64,000 nucleotides of DNA, from NCBI RefSeq assembly GCF_029946515.1, contig NZ_JARZHH010000054.1:1-64000 (forward strand). Reading direction: 5' to 3'. The notes below the pieces were generated by a model. That model worked only from the letters and a program-made list of their open reading frames with translations. It did not search any database and had not been told where the DNA came from. This DNA is from Polyangium sp. 6x1. Lineage in GTDB: Bacteria > Myxococcota_A > Polyangia > Polyangiales > Polyangiaceae. Shown here piece by piece: positions 41,992-52,200 of this stretch; the first letter of the stretch is position 1, and the number at the start of each line of letters is the position of its first letter. Both the position numbers and the translations under genes were made by a program.

Positions 41992-42959
41992 GCCTCGCGT
42001 ACAGCTCGCCCTACGACGGGTATTCGCGGACGCCGCTGCGCGTCGGGCTCGCCGTCATCGCGGGGATCGTCTTCCTCGGCGAAGCCTGGAGCGTGGCGCA
42101 GATGGCGAGGGATCCCCATTTCGTCCCGAAGTCCCCCGGCGTCCTGCCATTCTTGCCGAACGACCCGGCCTTCGCTTGGGTGCTCTTTGGGCTCGTCGCG
42201 GTCGGCCTGCTTTTCCTCGCGCTCGACCGGTTCGTGATCGCCGCGGGGGCATGGGCGATCGGGTGGATGGCCGTGCTGAGCCAGTGGCAAACCGCGCTCT
42301 TCGGCACGCCGTCGCGCAATTGCTTTTTCCCCGGGGCGATGCTCTTCGGCTGGTTCCTCGGCCTCGTCTGGGCCCGCGTCGTCGCGGGGCGCGTCGCTCT
42401 TTCGCCCGAGGGGCGGGCCTTTCGCGAGTCGCTCGCCGAGGCGGGCGCGATGGCCTGCATCGCGGCTGGATACGTGGGATCGGCGCTGAGCAAGCTCTTC
42501 GCGTCGGGGTTTGGCTGGGTCAACCCGAGCCAGATCCGCTGGCTCGTCCTCTCGCAGGAGCCGCTCGCGAGCTGGCCGTGGCTCTTCGCTTATCGGCAAA
42601 CCTTGATCGAGAGCCCGGGGCTCGCGCGGCTCTCGGCGCTCCTGACGCTCGTGATCGAGGGCGGCTCGTTCGTCCTGCTCTTCGGCGCGCGCGCGCGTCT
42701 CGCGTGGACGGCCGCGATCTGGGCGCTCCACCTGAACATCATCCTGCTCTGCACGATGCCTTATCTGGAGCCGATGTCGCTCCTGCTTCTTTTCGCGGTC
42801 CCGTGGCCGCGCATCTTTCGCCGCCCGCGGATCGAGGATTCGCTGCTCGCGCAGAGGCCCGCGCTCGGGCAGCCCACGATTCCGGATGCGATGTGGATCC
42901 TGCTCTGCGTGATGATCGTGCTCGCGTGGATCGCGCCCGTCGGTTGGCGCGCGGGGTGA
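41988..42959 (+). CDS. Multi-pass membrane protein, possibly HTTM-like
   Basis: A 323-residue integral membrane protein with roughly eight hydrophobic segments (for example VGLAVIAGIVFLGEAW, WVLFGLVAVGLLFLAL, WAIGWMAVLSQW). Conserved-looking charged or aromatic positions occur in TLIESPGLARLS and AIWALHLNIILLC. The arrangement resembles HTTM (horizontally transferred transmembrane) or vitamin K carboxylase-like membrane proteins, which is only a guess. It begins by overlapping the preceding small protein's stop (ATGA) and ends 1 bp from the converging next gene. Confidence 0.75.
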   Translation: MSLAYSSPYDGYSRTPLRVGLAVIAGIVFLGEAWSVAQMARDPHFVPKSPGVLPFLPNDPAFAWVLFGLVAVGLLFLALDRFVIAAGAWAIGWMAVLSQWQTALFGTPSRNCFFPGAMLFGWFLGLVWARVVAGRVALSPEGRAFRESLAEAGAMACIAAGYVGSALSKLFASGFGWVNPSQIRWLVLSQEPLASWPWLFAYRQTLIESPGLARLSALLTLVIEGGSFVLLFGARARLAWTAAIWALHLNIILLCTMPYLEPMSLLLLFAVPWPRIFRRPRIEDSLLAQRPALGQPTIPDAMWILLCVMIVLAWIAPVGWRAG

Positions 42960-42960
42960 A

Positions 42961-44025
42961 TCAGGCCGGTTGCGGCAACGCGGCGCGCTCTCCCGAGGGC
43001 GCGGCGCGGAATCGCCAGATGCGGTGGTCGAGCCAGTAATGGGCGAGGTTCACGCCGAGCATGGCGGCCGCCCAGGGAGGAAGAGGCAGCGCGTCCGCGG
43101 GCCGTAGGCCGCTCGCTTCGGCCGCCGCGCGGACAGCGACGGAGCCCAGCGAGAGCAGCACGACGACGCCGCCGCCGAGCCCGGTCAAGGCGACGAGATA
43201 CGCGAGCCGTGAGGGCGGCGCGACGCGGGCCCGGAGCCACGCGGGCACGACGCCGAGGCCGGGGCGAGAGCGCTCGAATTTCCAGACGAAATACAGATAT
43301 TGCACGTAATGCCCGCTCGCCAGGGCATACAGCGGGATCGCCGGGTGCTCGATCAGGACGGGCAAGGCGCTCCAGAAGAGCGATTGCGAGACGACGATCG
43401 CCGGGCCGAGCGGATCGACGGGTTCGCCTCTGCGAAACGCCAGGATTTCCCGCGTGACGTGAATGCAAAGGGCGAGCGCGCCGGCGACGGAGACGGCGAG
43501 GACGAGCGCGAGCGGCGGGGTGAGCAGGGGCGCCGTCGAATAGGTGTGACAAACGGCCCGCGCCCGGTAGAGGAGCGCGCCGAGCGGCAAGAGCAGGCAC
43601 GCGGCCTGGTCGATGCGCAGCGCGAGCGGTGACAAACTCCGGCCGGCGCGGCGCTGGAGGGCGCGCGAGAGGCCGTAGTTCTGCATCATCGCGTGGTGCA
43701 GGCTCAGGTAATATTGCGCCCCGAGGAGCGCGGCCCCGTAACCCACGGCCTCGGCGCCGAGCGCGAAGGCGACGAGCAGCGCTGGGACGAACACGCGCTC
43801 GAACATCGCATCGCGCAATCCTCGTGGATCGAGGTACACGCGTGACCACGTGGCCGCCATGTGCGCGAGGTTCAATCCGACGAAGCTCAACGAGAAGACG
43901 TACAGCGCGGCTTTTTCGCCCACGAGGCCAGCGCCCGCCGCGAGGGCGAGGCAAACCCCCGGCAGGGCCGACGCGACGTGGCAGAGCCATTCCGCGCGGC
44001 CGGCGGGGGCGCTCGCGCGGCTCAT
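42961..44025 (-). CDS. Multi-pass membrane protein with histidine motifs
   Basis: A 354-residue membrane protein with about nine hydrophobic segments. Histidines recur at membrane edges: LSLHHAMMQNYG, CIHVTREI, GHYVQYLYFVWK and LAHYWLDHRIW. This pattern is reminiscent of membrane di-iron or Brp/Blh-type enzymes, but I cannot assign the family. ATG 44025 overlaps the stop of the upstream radical SAM gene (44022-44025), so they form a coupled pair and it may process the radical SAM product in the membrane. It converges with the gene ending at 42959. Confidence 0.75.
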   Translation of the reverse strand: MSRASAPAGRAEWLCHVASALPGVCLALAAGAGLVGEKAALYVFSLSFVGLNLAHMAATWSRVYLDPRGLRDAMFERVFVPALLVAFALGAEAVGYGAALLGAQYYLSLHHAMMQNYGLSRALQRRAGRSLSPLALRIDQAACLLLPLGALLYRARAVCHTYSTAPLLTPPLALVLAVSVAGALALCIHVTREILAFRRGEPVDPLGPAIVVSQSLFWSALPVLIEHPAIPLYALASGHYVQYLYFVWKFERSRPGLGVVPAWLRARVAPPSRLAYLVALTGLGGGVVVLLSLGSVAVRAAAEASGLRPADALPLPPWAAAMLGVNLAHYWLDHRIWRFRAAPSGERAALPQPA

Positions 44026-45542
44026 GCCGAGGCCCCGCTCGTACGCACCCGATGACGGACGCCTTCCGCGAGCGCGCCGGCGACCGAGCCGAGCAGGTGC
44101 TGGACGTGCTCGCGTGTCGCCGGATCTCCCTTCAACGCGAGGCCGACCACGCCGAGCTGCTTCAGATAACTCGACGTCGGCAGCATGCGATATCGCCCGG
44201 CGTCGAGCAGCCATTCAATGGCAGCGGGCGGCAGGAGCGGGAGCAGGTCGAAGAGGTTCGAGAGCCGCCTGAGCTCCTCGTGCTCCGGATAATCGACGTT
44301 CCCCTCGTACATGTAGCCAGGCCCGACCTCGCCGTCGAGGATGCGGGCCACGGCTTGTTCGGTGAGCAAGCCACGCTCGCGGGCGTGGTCGAGGGCCGTC
44401 GTGCCGGGGAAATACGTCATCCAGTGGGCGATGATGCGGGTCGGGCGGACCTCGTTGTAAAAGCGGATCGCCGCGACCTGATCACCCGCGCCCTCGCCGG
44501 GCAGGCCGATGATGTGGTCGACCGAATACGACAGCCCGTGATCGGCGAGGTACCCGATCGTCTTGCGAATTCGATCCTCGTCCCCTCTTCGATCCACGGC
44601 GGCGAGCGTGTCCGAGTTGACCGTCTGCACGCCGACCCGCACCATGACGCAGCCCGCCTGGGCGAGCAGGCTCGCCATTTCGCGGTTCATCGCGTTCGGG
44701 TGCGTGTAACACTCGAACGGAATGCCGATCTCCGCGCGATAGGCCTCTGCGAACTCAGCCATCCAGCGATTGTCGAGGGTGAAGATCGGGTCCCAGAAGA
44801 AGACCTTCCTCACGCGGCCGCGGGCCTTCCACGGGCGCAATTCGCGGAGCACGTGCTCGACCGAGCGGCGGCGCACGGGTTTCTCCCCGGGGTACTGCTG
44901 CGGGAAGGTCGAGTATTCGCAGAAGCTGCAGCGGAACGGGCAGCCGCGGCGCGAGATCACGTAGTATTCGCGCTCGTAGGCGGGCACCGCCTCGTAAAAG
45001 ATCGATTTGTCCGCGAAGGGCAGCTCGTCGAGGTCCTGGAAGAGCGGGCGCGGCAGGTTGCGCTTCGGCGTGAGCAGGCCCTTCGTCGTGACGTTCGCGA
45101 TGTCGCGGCGGCCGAAGCGGTTTGTCTCGGCGCATGCGACGAGGTCGAGCAGCGCGCCCTCGCCTTCGCCCTCCACGACGGCGTCGATCGCGGGCTCCAA
45201 GATCGCCCGCTCCGGCGTGGAGCCGACGTGCGGCCCGCCGAACACGATCGGCACCTTCATGGAGGCCTTGATCGCGCGGGCCACGTCGACGGACCAGCGG
45301 TGCGTCGCGCTGTACGAGGTGAACGCGACGACGTCGGGTTTGGTCTTCACGACGCGCGCCGCGGTCTCCTCGGGCGGAGGTTCGAGGATGCGCGCGAGCA
45401 GCGGGATGTCGGTGCCGCTGCCCGAGGAAAACGGCCTCGGCTCGTAGACGAGCCGCGTCTCGTGCCCGTGCGCGCGGAGGTAGGCCGACAGGGCCTCGAT
45501 GCCCAGGTGTTCGAGCCCGGTGGTGACGAAGGTGACGCGCAT
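44022..45542 (-). CDS. Cobalamin-binding (class B-type) radical SAM protein
   Basis: A 506-residue enzyme. The N-terminal ~150 residues form a B12-binding Rossmann-like domain (FVTTGLEHLGIEALSAYLR; IVFGGPHVGSTPER; VVEGEGEGALLDL). The radical SAM cluster motif is RGCPFRCSFCEY (C201, C205, C208), followed by the barrel (VRKVFFWDPIFTLDN, VMVRVGVQTVNSDT, HIIGLPGEGAG). This architecture is shared by many methyltransferases and cyclases acting on natural products and lipids. It starts at ATG 45542, divergent from a membrane glycosyltransferase, and is coupled to the His-rich membrane protein. Substrate not predictable. Confidence 0.93.
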   Translation of the reverse strand: MRVTFVTTGLEHLGIEALSAYLRAHGHETRLVYEPRPFSSGSGTDIPLLARILEPPPEETAARVVKTKPDVVAFTSYSATHRWSVDVARAIKASMKVPIVFGGPHVGSTPERAILEPAIDAVVEGEGEGALLDLVACAETNRFGRRDIANVTTKGLLTPKRNLPRPLFQDLDELPFADKSIFYEAVPAYEREYYVISRRGCPFRCSFCEYSTFPQQYPGEKPVRRRSVEHVLRELRPWKARGRVRKVFFWDPIFTLDNRWMAEFAEAYRAEIGIPFECYTHPNAMNREMASLLAQAGCVMVRVGVQTVNSDTLAAVDRRGDEDRIRKTIGYLADHGLSYSVDHIIGLPGEGAGDQVAAIRFYNEVRPTRIIAHWMTYFPGTTALDHARERGLLTEQAVARILDGEVGPGYMYEGNVDYPEHEELRRLSNLFDLLPLLPPAAIEWLLDAGRYRMLPTSSYLKQLGVVGLALKGDPATREHVQHLLGSVAGALAEGVRHRVRTSGASA

Positions 45543-45603
45543 GGGGCAGGCTCGCGGGGATTCTAGAACGGCTGCGGCCGTCGTGTACACTCGCGCCTCG
45601 TCG

Positions 45604-47220
45604 ATGCGATCCGCGCTCCGTGCCATGTCGCCCCGGCTCGCGGGGGCCTGGCTCGCGGCCCTGCATTTTTGCTGCGGGCTCGTCGTCGCGCTGGATCCTC
45701 GATCGCCGCACGACGAGGGCCTGCTCATGTTCGGCTTCGCGCGTTCGCTCGGCGAGGCGTTCTTCCCGTGCTTGTTCCTGCAGAAGATCAAGCCCGCGCT
45801 GGCGCTCGTGTACATGCCGTTCGCGCGCCTCGGGCTCGCGCCTTACCTCGTCGCGCACCTCGCCGTGGCGTCCGCCGCGATCGCGCTCGTGCACGCGACG
45901 GCGCGGTCGCTCGGCCATGCGCGCCCGTGGCTGCCCGCGCTCGTGCTCGCGCTCTCGCCCATCTACACGTGGAGCGGCATGGTCGGCGTGTCGAACTCGG
46001 ACGGCGTCGCCTGCATCGCGCTCTTTTTGTACCTGCTCGAAGCACGGAAGAGCCTGTTCTTCGCGGGTCTCGTGCTCGGGCTCCTGCCCTGGGTCCGATA
46101 CGAGTGCGCGCTCTTCTCGGCGGCGTTCGCGCCGTGGGTGCTTTGGCGTCAAAGGCGTTTGTCGTTCCTCGCGGGGCTCGTGCTGTGGCCTCTGCTCTAC
46201 CTCGGCGCGGGCGCGCTGTATCACCACGACGCGCTGTGGTTCGTGCACTTCTTGCCGAACGTGTCGAACCTCGACTCCGGCAACGAGGTGTGGATCGCCG
46301 AGTTCGCGAGCCACGGGCCGAAGACGGCGATCTTCACGCTCGTCGCGGTCTCGCCGGCCGTGTTTTTCCTGTTGCTCGTGCGCCCGTCGCGGCTCGGGAG
46401 CCTCGAGCGCGCGCTCGGCGCGTTCGCCGCCGTGTTCTTCGGGCTCTTCCTGGTCACGCACATGGCCCCGCGGGACATCGGGCCGGCGTTCACGCTGGGG
46501 TTTTCGTCGCGCTACGCGGTGGTGCCCGTGATCGGCGTGGCGCTCTTGCTCGGCCGCGCGATCGAGGCGCTCGAAGCGGAAGGTGAGCCGCGCCTGCGCG
46601 ATACGGCCGCGGCCGCCGCGCTGCTCGGCGTGGGCACGACGCTCCGCGCGTTCGCGCTCGCGCCGCTCTGGGGCGCCGCCGCGACGGGCGCGGTCGTGGC
46701 CGCGATGCGCGGGGGTGCGAAGAAGATCGCGCTCGCCGTGGTGATCGGGTTTCTCGTGCTCGTGCCGATCCAGATGCGGGACGAGGTGCTCCTGGCGTTC
46801 CCGGTCGCAGACCCGACGCTCGCGCCGATCGCCGCGTGGCTCGAAGAAAACCCGATCGCCGCGGGCCGCGAGATCTACACGAACCACCAGCTCCTCGTGC
46901 CGTACCTCGCGCGCACGCAGCGCGGCCCCGCGGCGCGCGCGCGGTTCCTGCTCGCCGTCGATCACCACTTCGAGCTCGTGCACCTCTCGAACCCGGCGAA
47001 CGGGCAGCGCGCCGCCGTGCTCGATGCGATCCCACGCGCCGTCTTCGGCGACGTCGTCCCGCCGGAGCAGCTCGATCCCGCGATCGTCCCGCCCGGCACC
47101 GTGTTCGTCCTGATCGACGATGCCCGGACGAAGCAGATCCTGCCGCCGGAGACGTGGGGCCAGAAGCTCCAGCCGATCCACGCGGGGCAGGGCTTCCGCG
47201 TCCTCGTGTTCTCCGGTTGA
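45604..47220 (+). CDS. GT-C-like membrane glycosyltransferase (ArnT/PMT family-like)
   Basis: A 538-residue membrane protein with about ten hydrophobic segments in the first 390 residues and a ~150-residue soluble C-terminal domain. The first periplasmic loop has the acidic DPRSPHDEG motif typical of GT-C enzymes (ArnT/PMT superfamily), which use polyprenyl-linked sugars. The sugar and acceptor are unknown. ATG 45604 is used; ATG 45625 also fits. It ends 2 bp from the converging small gene at 47223. Confidence 0.83.
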   Translation: MRSALRAMSPRLAGAWLAALHFCCGLVVALDPRSPHDEGLLMFGFARSLGEAFFPCLFLQKIKPALALVYMPFARLGLAPYLVAHLAVASAAIALVHATARSLGHARPWLPALVLALSPIYTWSGMVGVSNSDGVACIALFLYLLEARKSLFFAGLVLGLLPWVRYECALFSAAFAPWVLWRQRRLSFLAGLVLWPLLYLGAGALYHHDALWFVHFLPNVSNLDSGNEVWIAEFASHGPKTAIFTLVAVSPAVFFLLLVRPSRLGSLERALGAFAAVFFGLFLVTHMAPRDIGPAFTLGFSSRYAVVPVIGVALLLGRAIEALEAEGEPRLRDTAAAAALLGVGTTLRAFALAPLWGAAATGAVVAAMRGGAKKIALAVVIGFLVLVPIQMRDEVLLAFPVADPTLAPIAAWLEENPIAAGREIYTNHQLLVPYLARTQRGPAARARFLLAVDHHFELVHLSNPANGQRAAVLDAIPRAVFGDVVPPEQLDPAIVPPGTVFVLIDDARTKQILPPETWGQKLQPIHAGQGFRVLVFSG

Positions 47221-47222
47221 GA

Positions 47223-47666
47223 TCAGCGCGCTTCGGCGGCCTCGACGCGCTTCGCGAGGAGCCCGAGCAGCTCGAAGATCTCGTCGTTCGTCGGAGGCCC
47301 GTCCTGCGCGCCGCGACGGTTGTAGAAGAGGTCGTGTTTCGCGGTCTGCTTCGGCGCGGAGTGCGGAACGGCGCCCGGCGCGGCCACGAGGAGCAGGAGG
47401 CTCGTCCCGCCCTTGTCGAGCTCGACCTCGATCACGTCGGGCTGCGTGCAGCTCACGAGTGTCACGCGATAGCCGCCGAGATCCTGGCCCACGTCGAGGC
47501 CGTCGAGCAGCGCGCGCATCGCGTCGGGGCAGGGGGCCGACGTGGCCTGCGCAGGGCCCGCGTCTTCGCCCGGAGAGCGAGCGGAGCCGTGGTTTCGCGC
47601 GGTCTGGATCGCGATGACGAGCGCGACGATCGCGATGCAGAGGGGCGGGACGATGCGGCTCTTCAT
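47223..47666 (-). CDS. Small membrane-anchored protein, hypothetical
   Basis: A 147-residue protein starting at ATG 47666 with one N-terminal hydrophobic segment (IVPPLCIAIVALVIAIQTA) acting as an anchor or uncleaved signal, then a ~100-residue extracytoplasmic domain (YRVTLVSCTQPDVIEVELD, GGTSLLLLVAAPG). Its ATG overlaps the stop of the second B12-radical SAM gene, so they are translated together. A much longer frame continues upstream on this strand but is antisense to real genes and not coding. No family recognised. Confidence 0.78.
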   Translation of the reverse strand: MKSRIVPPLCIAIVALVIAIQTARNHGSARSPGEDAGPAQATSAPCPDAMRALLDGLDVGQDLGGYRVTLVSCTQPDVIEVELDKGGTSLLLLVAAPGAVPHSAPKQTAKHDLFYNRRGAQDGPPTNDEIFELLGLLAKRVEAAEAR

Positions 47667-49243
47667 CCCGCGCCTCCCCGAAGCGAGAGCGAGAGCTTGC
47701 GGGCGAGGTTCGCGAGCGACATCTCCATGCGCGACTCGTATCGGCCCGAGATCGTGTTCGCCGCGAGCGTGGCGAGCCGCCACGGCCGCATGCCGAAGCC
47801 GAGCGCGTAAAACAGGGTCATGCCGAGCAGCCGGTAGGCGCGCAGCGCGTCCGACGAAACGTGTTCGTCCCACGAAACCGCGCCCGCGAGATCCGAGTAC
47901 GAGAGCAGCGCCGCGAAGTAGTCGTCGTCCATCGCGCCGATCTCGCCCTTGGCGACGAGCGCGTCGAAGAGCTCGGAGCCGGGGTAGGGCGAGAAGGTCC
48001 ACACCGAGACGTCGTGCACGCCGATCGTCGCCATGCGCGCGACGAAGCGGATGCTCTCGAGGAGATCCGCGTGGGTCTCGTCGGGGAAGCCTACGAGGAT
48101 GTTCGCCTTCACGTTGAGGCCGGCCTCGATCGAGGCGCGCATCGAGGCCTCCATGCGGCCGAGATCGACCTTCTTTTTGATGGCGCGCAACGTGCGTTTC
48201 GAGCCGCTCTCGGGGGCGTACGAGACGTTGCGGCAGCCGGCGCGGTAGAGGAGGCGCGCGACGTCGCCGTCGATGGCCTCGCTGCGCGTGCCGCTCGGGA
48301 GCTGCCAGGTGATGTCGAGCTTGCGGCGAAGGAGCTCCTCGCAAAACGCGACGATCCAGTCCTTTCGGATGATCGCGGTGAGGTCGTAGAAATCGATGTT
48401 TTCCGCGTGGTAACGGCGCACGTACGACTCGATCTCGTCGACGACCTTGCGCGGCGTGCGCGTGACGTAGCGGGTCGTCCACATCTGCGGGCTCGAGCAG
48501 AACGTGCACTGGTAGGGGCAGCCGCGCGTGGCGACGATCGGGATCGTGCGGCCTCGGTCGACGCCGAAGCTGTAGCCGCCGTCGAGGTAGGTCTCGATGG
48601 GCGTGAGATCCCAGCGCGGGAGCGGGATCGCGTCGACGTCGCGGATGCGGGCACGCGCGCCCGTGCGGACGAAACCGGCCTTCGTGCGCACGACGAGGCC
48701 CGGCACGGTGACGAGGCTCTTTCCCGCGGCGATGGCGCGCGCCACGTCGACGATCGTCTCCTCGCCTTCGCCGAGCGCGCACGCGAGGAGCGCAGGCGAG
48801 GAGCGCAGGGCGTGATCGGGCGCGGCCGTCGGGTGCTCGCCGCCGCAGAGGATCGGGACGCCCGGGAGCGCTCGATCGACCGCGGCGATGATCTCGCGCA
48901 CGACGGGCCAGTCGGTGGAGAACATGCACGAGATCGCGACGAGCGTGGTGCGCGGATCGATGCGCTGCACGATGTCGTTGGTGGTCAAACCGTTGACGAG
49001 GACGCTCGGGTGGTAGCCAGGCCTCGTCGTGGAGACGCCTTCGCCGACGGCGTCGACGATCTCGACCTCGAAGCCGGCCTCGGCGAGGCTGCCCGCGAGG
49101 CACGCGACCGAGAGGGGTGGCGTGACGTTCAGCGTGAGCGCGAGCCGACCAACGGCGCTCGGGGGGCGGATCAGGGTAACGAGCGGCGGCACGCCGTGAG
49201 GGACTGTACCGAAAACGGGGGGATCTGAATAGGATGCGCGCAT
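47663..49243 (-). CDS. Second cobalamin-binding radical SAM protein
   Basis: A 526-residue enzyme with an N-terminal B12-binding-type domain (PPLSVACLAGSLAEAGFEVEI, ILCGGEHPTAAPD, ALGEGEETIVD) and a radical SAM triad in RGCPYQCTFCSS (C242, C246, C249), then barrel strands (IDFYDLTAI, YAPESGSKRT, NILVGFPDETH). It is distinct from the protein encoded at 44022 but of the same class (methyl or carbon-bond chemistry). ATG 49243 shares the CATG with the divergent lipoprotein start at 49242; GTG 49192 is the fallback start. Substrate unknown. Confidence 0.92.
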   Translation of the reverse strand: MRASYSDPPVFGTVPHGVPPLVTLIRPPSAVGRLALTLNVTPPLSVACLAGSLAEAGFEVEIVDAVGEGVSTTRPGYHPSVLVNGLTTNDIVQRIDPRTTLVAISCMFSTDWPVVREIIAAVDRALPGVPILCGGEHPTAAPDHALRSSPALLACALGEGEETIVDVARAIAAGKSLVTVPGLVVRTKAGFVRTGARARIRDVDAIPLPRWDLTPIETYLDGGYSFGVDRGRTIPIVATRGCPYQCTFCSSPQMWTTRYVTRTPRKVVDEIESYVRRYHAENIDFYDLTAIIRKDWIVAFCEELLRRKLDITWQLPSGTRSEAIDGDVARLLYRAGCRNVSYAPESGSKRTLRAIKKKVDLGRMEASMRASIEAGLNVKANILVGFPDETHADLLESIRFVARMATIGVHDVSVWTFSPYPGSELFDALVAKGEIGAMDDDYFAALLSYSDLAGAVSWDEHVSSDALRAYRLLGMTLFYALGFGMRPWRLATLAANTISGRYESRMEMSLANLARKLSLSLRGGAG

Positions 49244-52200
49244 GCGAAAGCGCCCTTCCACGGGTTTGCTCCCCACGTTCGTCGTGCTTCTCGCGTTCGT
49301 GGCCCTCGGCTGCGGCGATGACGGCGGCATTCCGCCGGGCCCGGTCGACGCCGGGCGCGACGCCACGGAGACCGACGTCACGGAGCCGGATGTCTCGCAG
49401 CCGGACGCGGGGTGTCCGCCGGGATCGCACTTGGAGGACGGCGCGTGCGTGCTCGACGCGAGCTGTCAGGACAACCCCTGCGGCGAGCACGGGACGTGCG
49501 ACGATTCGGGTGGATCGGCGGTCTGCACGTGCGCGGAGGGCTGGGCCGGCGCGACGTGCGCGTCGTGTGATACCGCGGGCGGCTACCACGACGACGGGAG
49601 CGGCGGCTGCACGACCGACCCGTGCGTGCCGGACCCGTGCATGTCGCCCGATCGCGTCTGCGATGGGAGCTCGGGCAGCGCGAAATGCGTGTGCAAGCCC
49701 GGCACGCACGACGAGGGCGGCCTGTGCGTGGAGGACAAGACGTGCCTGCCGACGACGTGCAGCGGTCACGGGAGCTGTGACGGCCAGGGTGGGTCGACCG
49801 TGTGCACGTGCGACGTCGGATGGAGCGGGAGCGCGTGCGATACGTGCGACGACGTGGGCGGCTATTACAGCGATGGCAACGGCGGCTGCACGACGGACCC
49901 GTGTTTGCCGAACCCCTGCGTGGCCCCGCACGCGAGCGTTTGCACCGTCGAAACGGGCTCGCCTGTCTGCGGCTGTGATCCCGGGTATCACGACGAAAAC
50001 GGCGCTTGCGTGATCGACGAGGTCTGCACGCCGTCGAGCTGCTCGGGCCATGGATCGTGCGCGATCGAAGGGGGTCACGTGGTCTGCGCGTGCGACGCAG
50101 GCTTCGCGGGGGCCACGTGCGATACGTGCGACGTCGCGGGCGGCTACCACGACGACGGGAGCGGGGACTGCACGACGGACCCGTGCCTGCCGAACCCCTG
50201 CGTCATGCCGAACAAGACGGTCTGCGCGGGAGAAGGCGCCTCGTACGTGTGCGCGTGCGACCCGGGCCATCACGACGACGGGGCCGGCGGATGCACCGAC
50301 GATCCCTGCACGCCGAACGTCTGCCTCGTGATGAACCAGGCCTGCATGGTCGTGGGCGGAATGGCGCAGTGCTACACGCCCGATTGCGACGATCAGAACC
50401 CGTGCACGGTCGACGCGATCGTAGGCGGGATCTGCCAGCATTCGCCGCTCGCCAATGGGACGACGTGCCAGACGTCGCTCTGCATCGTGGGCCAGTCCTG
50501 CCAGGCCGGCGTCTGCGCGGGCGGCAGCCCCCGGGTGTGCGACGACGGCAATGTGTGCACGGACGATACGTGCGACCTCGCCGTGGGGTGCGTCGCGACG
50601 AACGACGATACGAACATGCCGGATGACGGGATCGCGTGCACGGTCGACGCGTGCGCCGGCGGCCTCGCGTCGCACACGACGAGCAACGCGGCCTGCGACG
50701 ACGGGGCGTGGTGCACGGGCGCGGAGGCGTGCGCGCCGCTCCAGGCGGGCGCGGACGCGGCGGGCTGCGTGCACGTGAACGTGCCGCAAAAGCCCGTGAG
50801 CATCAGCCCTTGCGTGAGCTACGGCGCGTGCGACGAGGCCACGGATTCGTTCCCGATGCTGCTCGCGTCGCCGGGGACGTCCTGCAATGACGGCATCTCC
50901 TGCACGAGCGGCGACGTCTGCAATGCGCAGGGCGCGTGCAAAGGTACGCCTTCGGTCGGGTGCGACGGCGGGGCTTGCGCGACCACGCACCCCGGCACGG
51001 GCGACGTCGACATCCCCGTGGGCGTGGTGAGCGGGACGATCACGCTCGCGGGCGCGCCTCTGCCGGCGACGAACCTCGATTACGACGGCGCGGACATCTA
51101 CCTCGTGGCGAAGGACACGAAGGCCGGGCATTACATCGGCGGGTACAGCTATCAGTATCAGTCGCCGGGCGTGTATACGCTGATCCCGAACACCTACGGC
51201 GGCAAGGTGGTCGCGGGCGTGTACGACGTGCTCTACCGGCGGGGCTGGTCGTCGAGCGGGAATACGGTGTCGCGCACGCTGTCGACGAATACGCACGTGA
51301 ACGGTTACCGGACGCTCGCGACGGGCGTCGTCGTGGGCACGGGGCAAAGCACGCTCGACGTGAACATCCCGGTGGCGAGCGTGAGCGGGACGATCACGCT
51401 CGCGGGCGCGCCGCTGCCGGCGACGAACCTCGATTACGACGGCGCGGACATCTACCTCGTGGCGAAGGATACGGGGGCCGCGCATTACATCGGCGGGTAC
51501 AGCTACCAGTACCAGTCGCCGGGCGTGTACTCGCTCATCGCGAATACCTACGGCGGCAAGGTGATCGCGGGCACGTACGACGTGCTCTACCGGCGGGGCT
51601 GGTCGTCGAGCGGGAATACGGTGTCGCGTACGCTTCCGGCGGGTACGCACGTGAATGGCTACCGGATCCTGGCGACGAACGTAACGCTCTCGGCGGGGGC
51701 GAACACGCTCGACGTAAACATCCCGGTGGCGAGCGTGAGCGGGACGATCACGCTCGGGGGCGCGGCGTTGCCGGCGACGAACCTCGATTACGATGGCGCG
51801 GACATCTACCTCGTGGCGAAGGACACGAAGGCGGCGCATTACATCGGCGGATACAGCTACCAGTACCAGTCGCCGGGCGTATATACGCTGATCCCGAACA
51901 CCTACGGCGGCAAGGTGCCTGCGGGCACGTACGACGTGCTCTACCGGCGGGCCTGGTCGTCGAGCGGGAATACGGTGTCGCGCACGCTCCCGACTGGCAC
52001 GCACGTGAATGGCTACCGGATCCTGGCGACGGACGTGACGCTCTCGGCGGGGGCGAACACGCTGGACGTCAATATCCCGGTGGCGAGCGTGAGCGGGACG
52101 ATCACGCTCGCGGGCGCGGCGCTGCCGGCGACGAACCTCGATTACGATGGCGCGGACATCTACCTCGTGGCGAAGGACACGAAGGCGGCGCATTACATCG

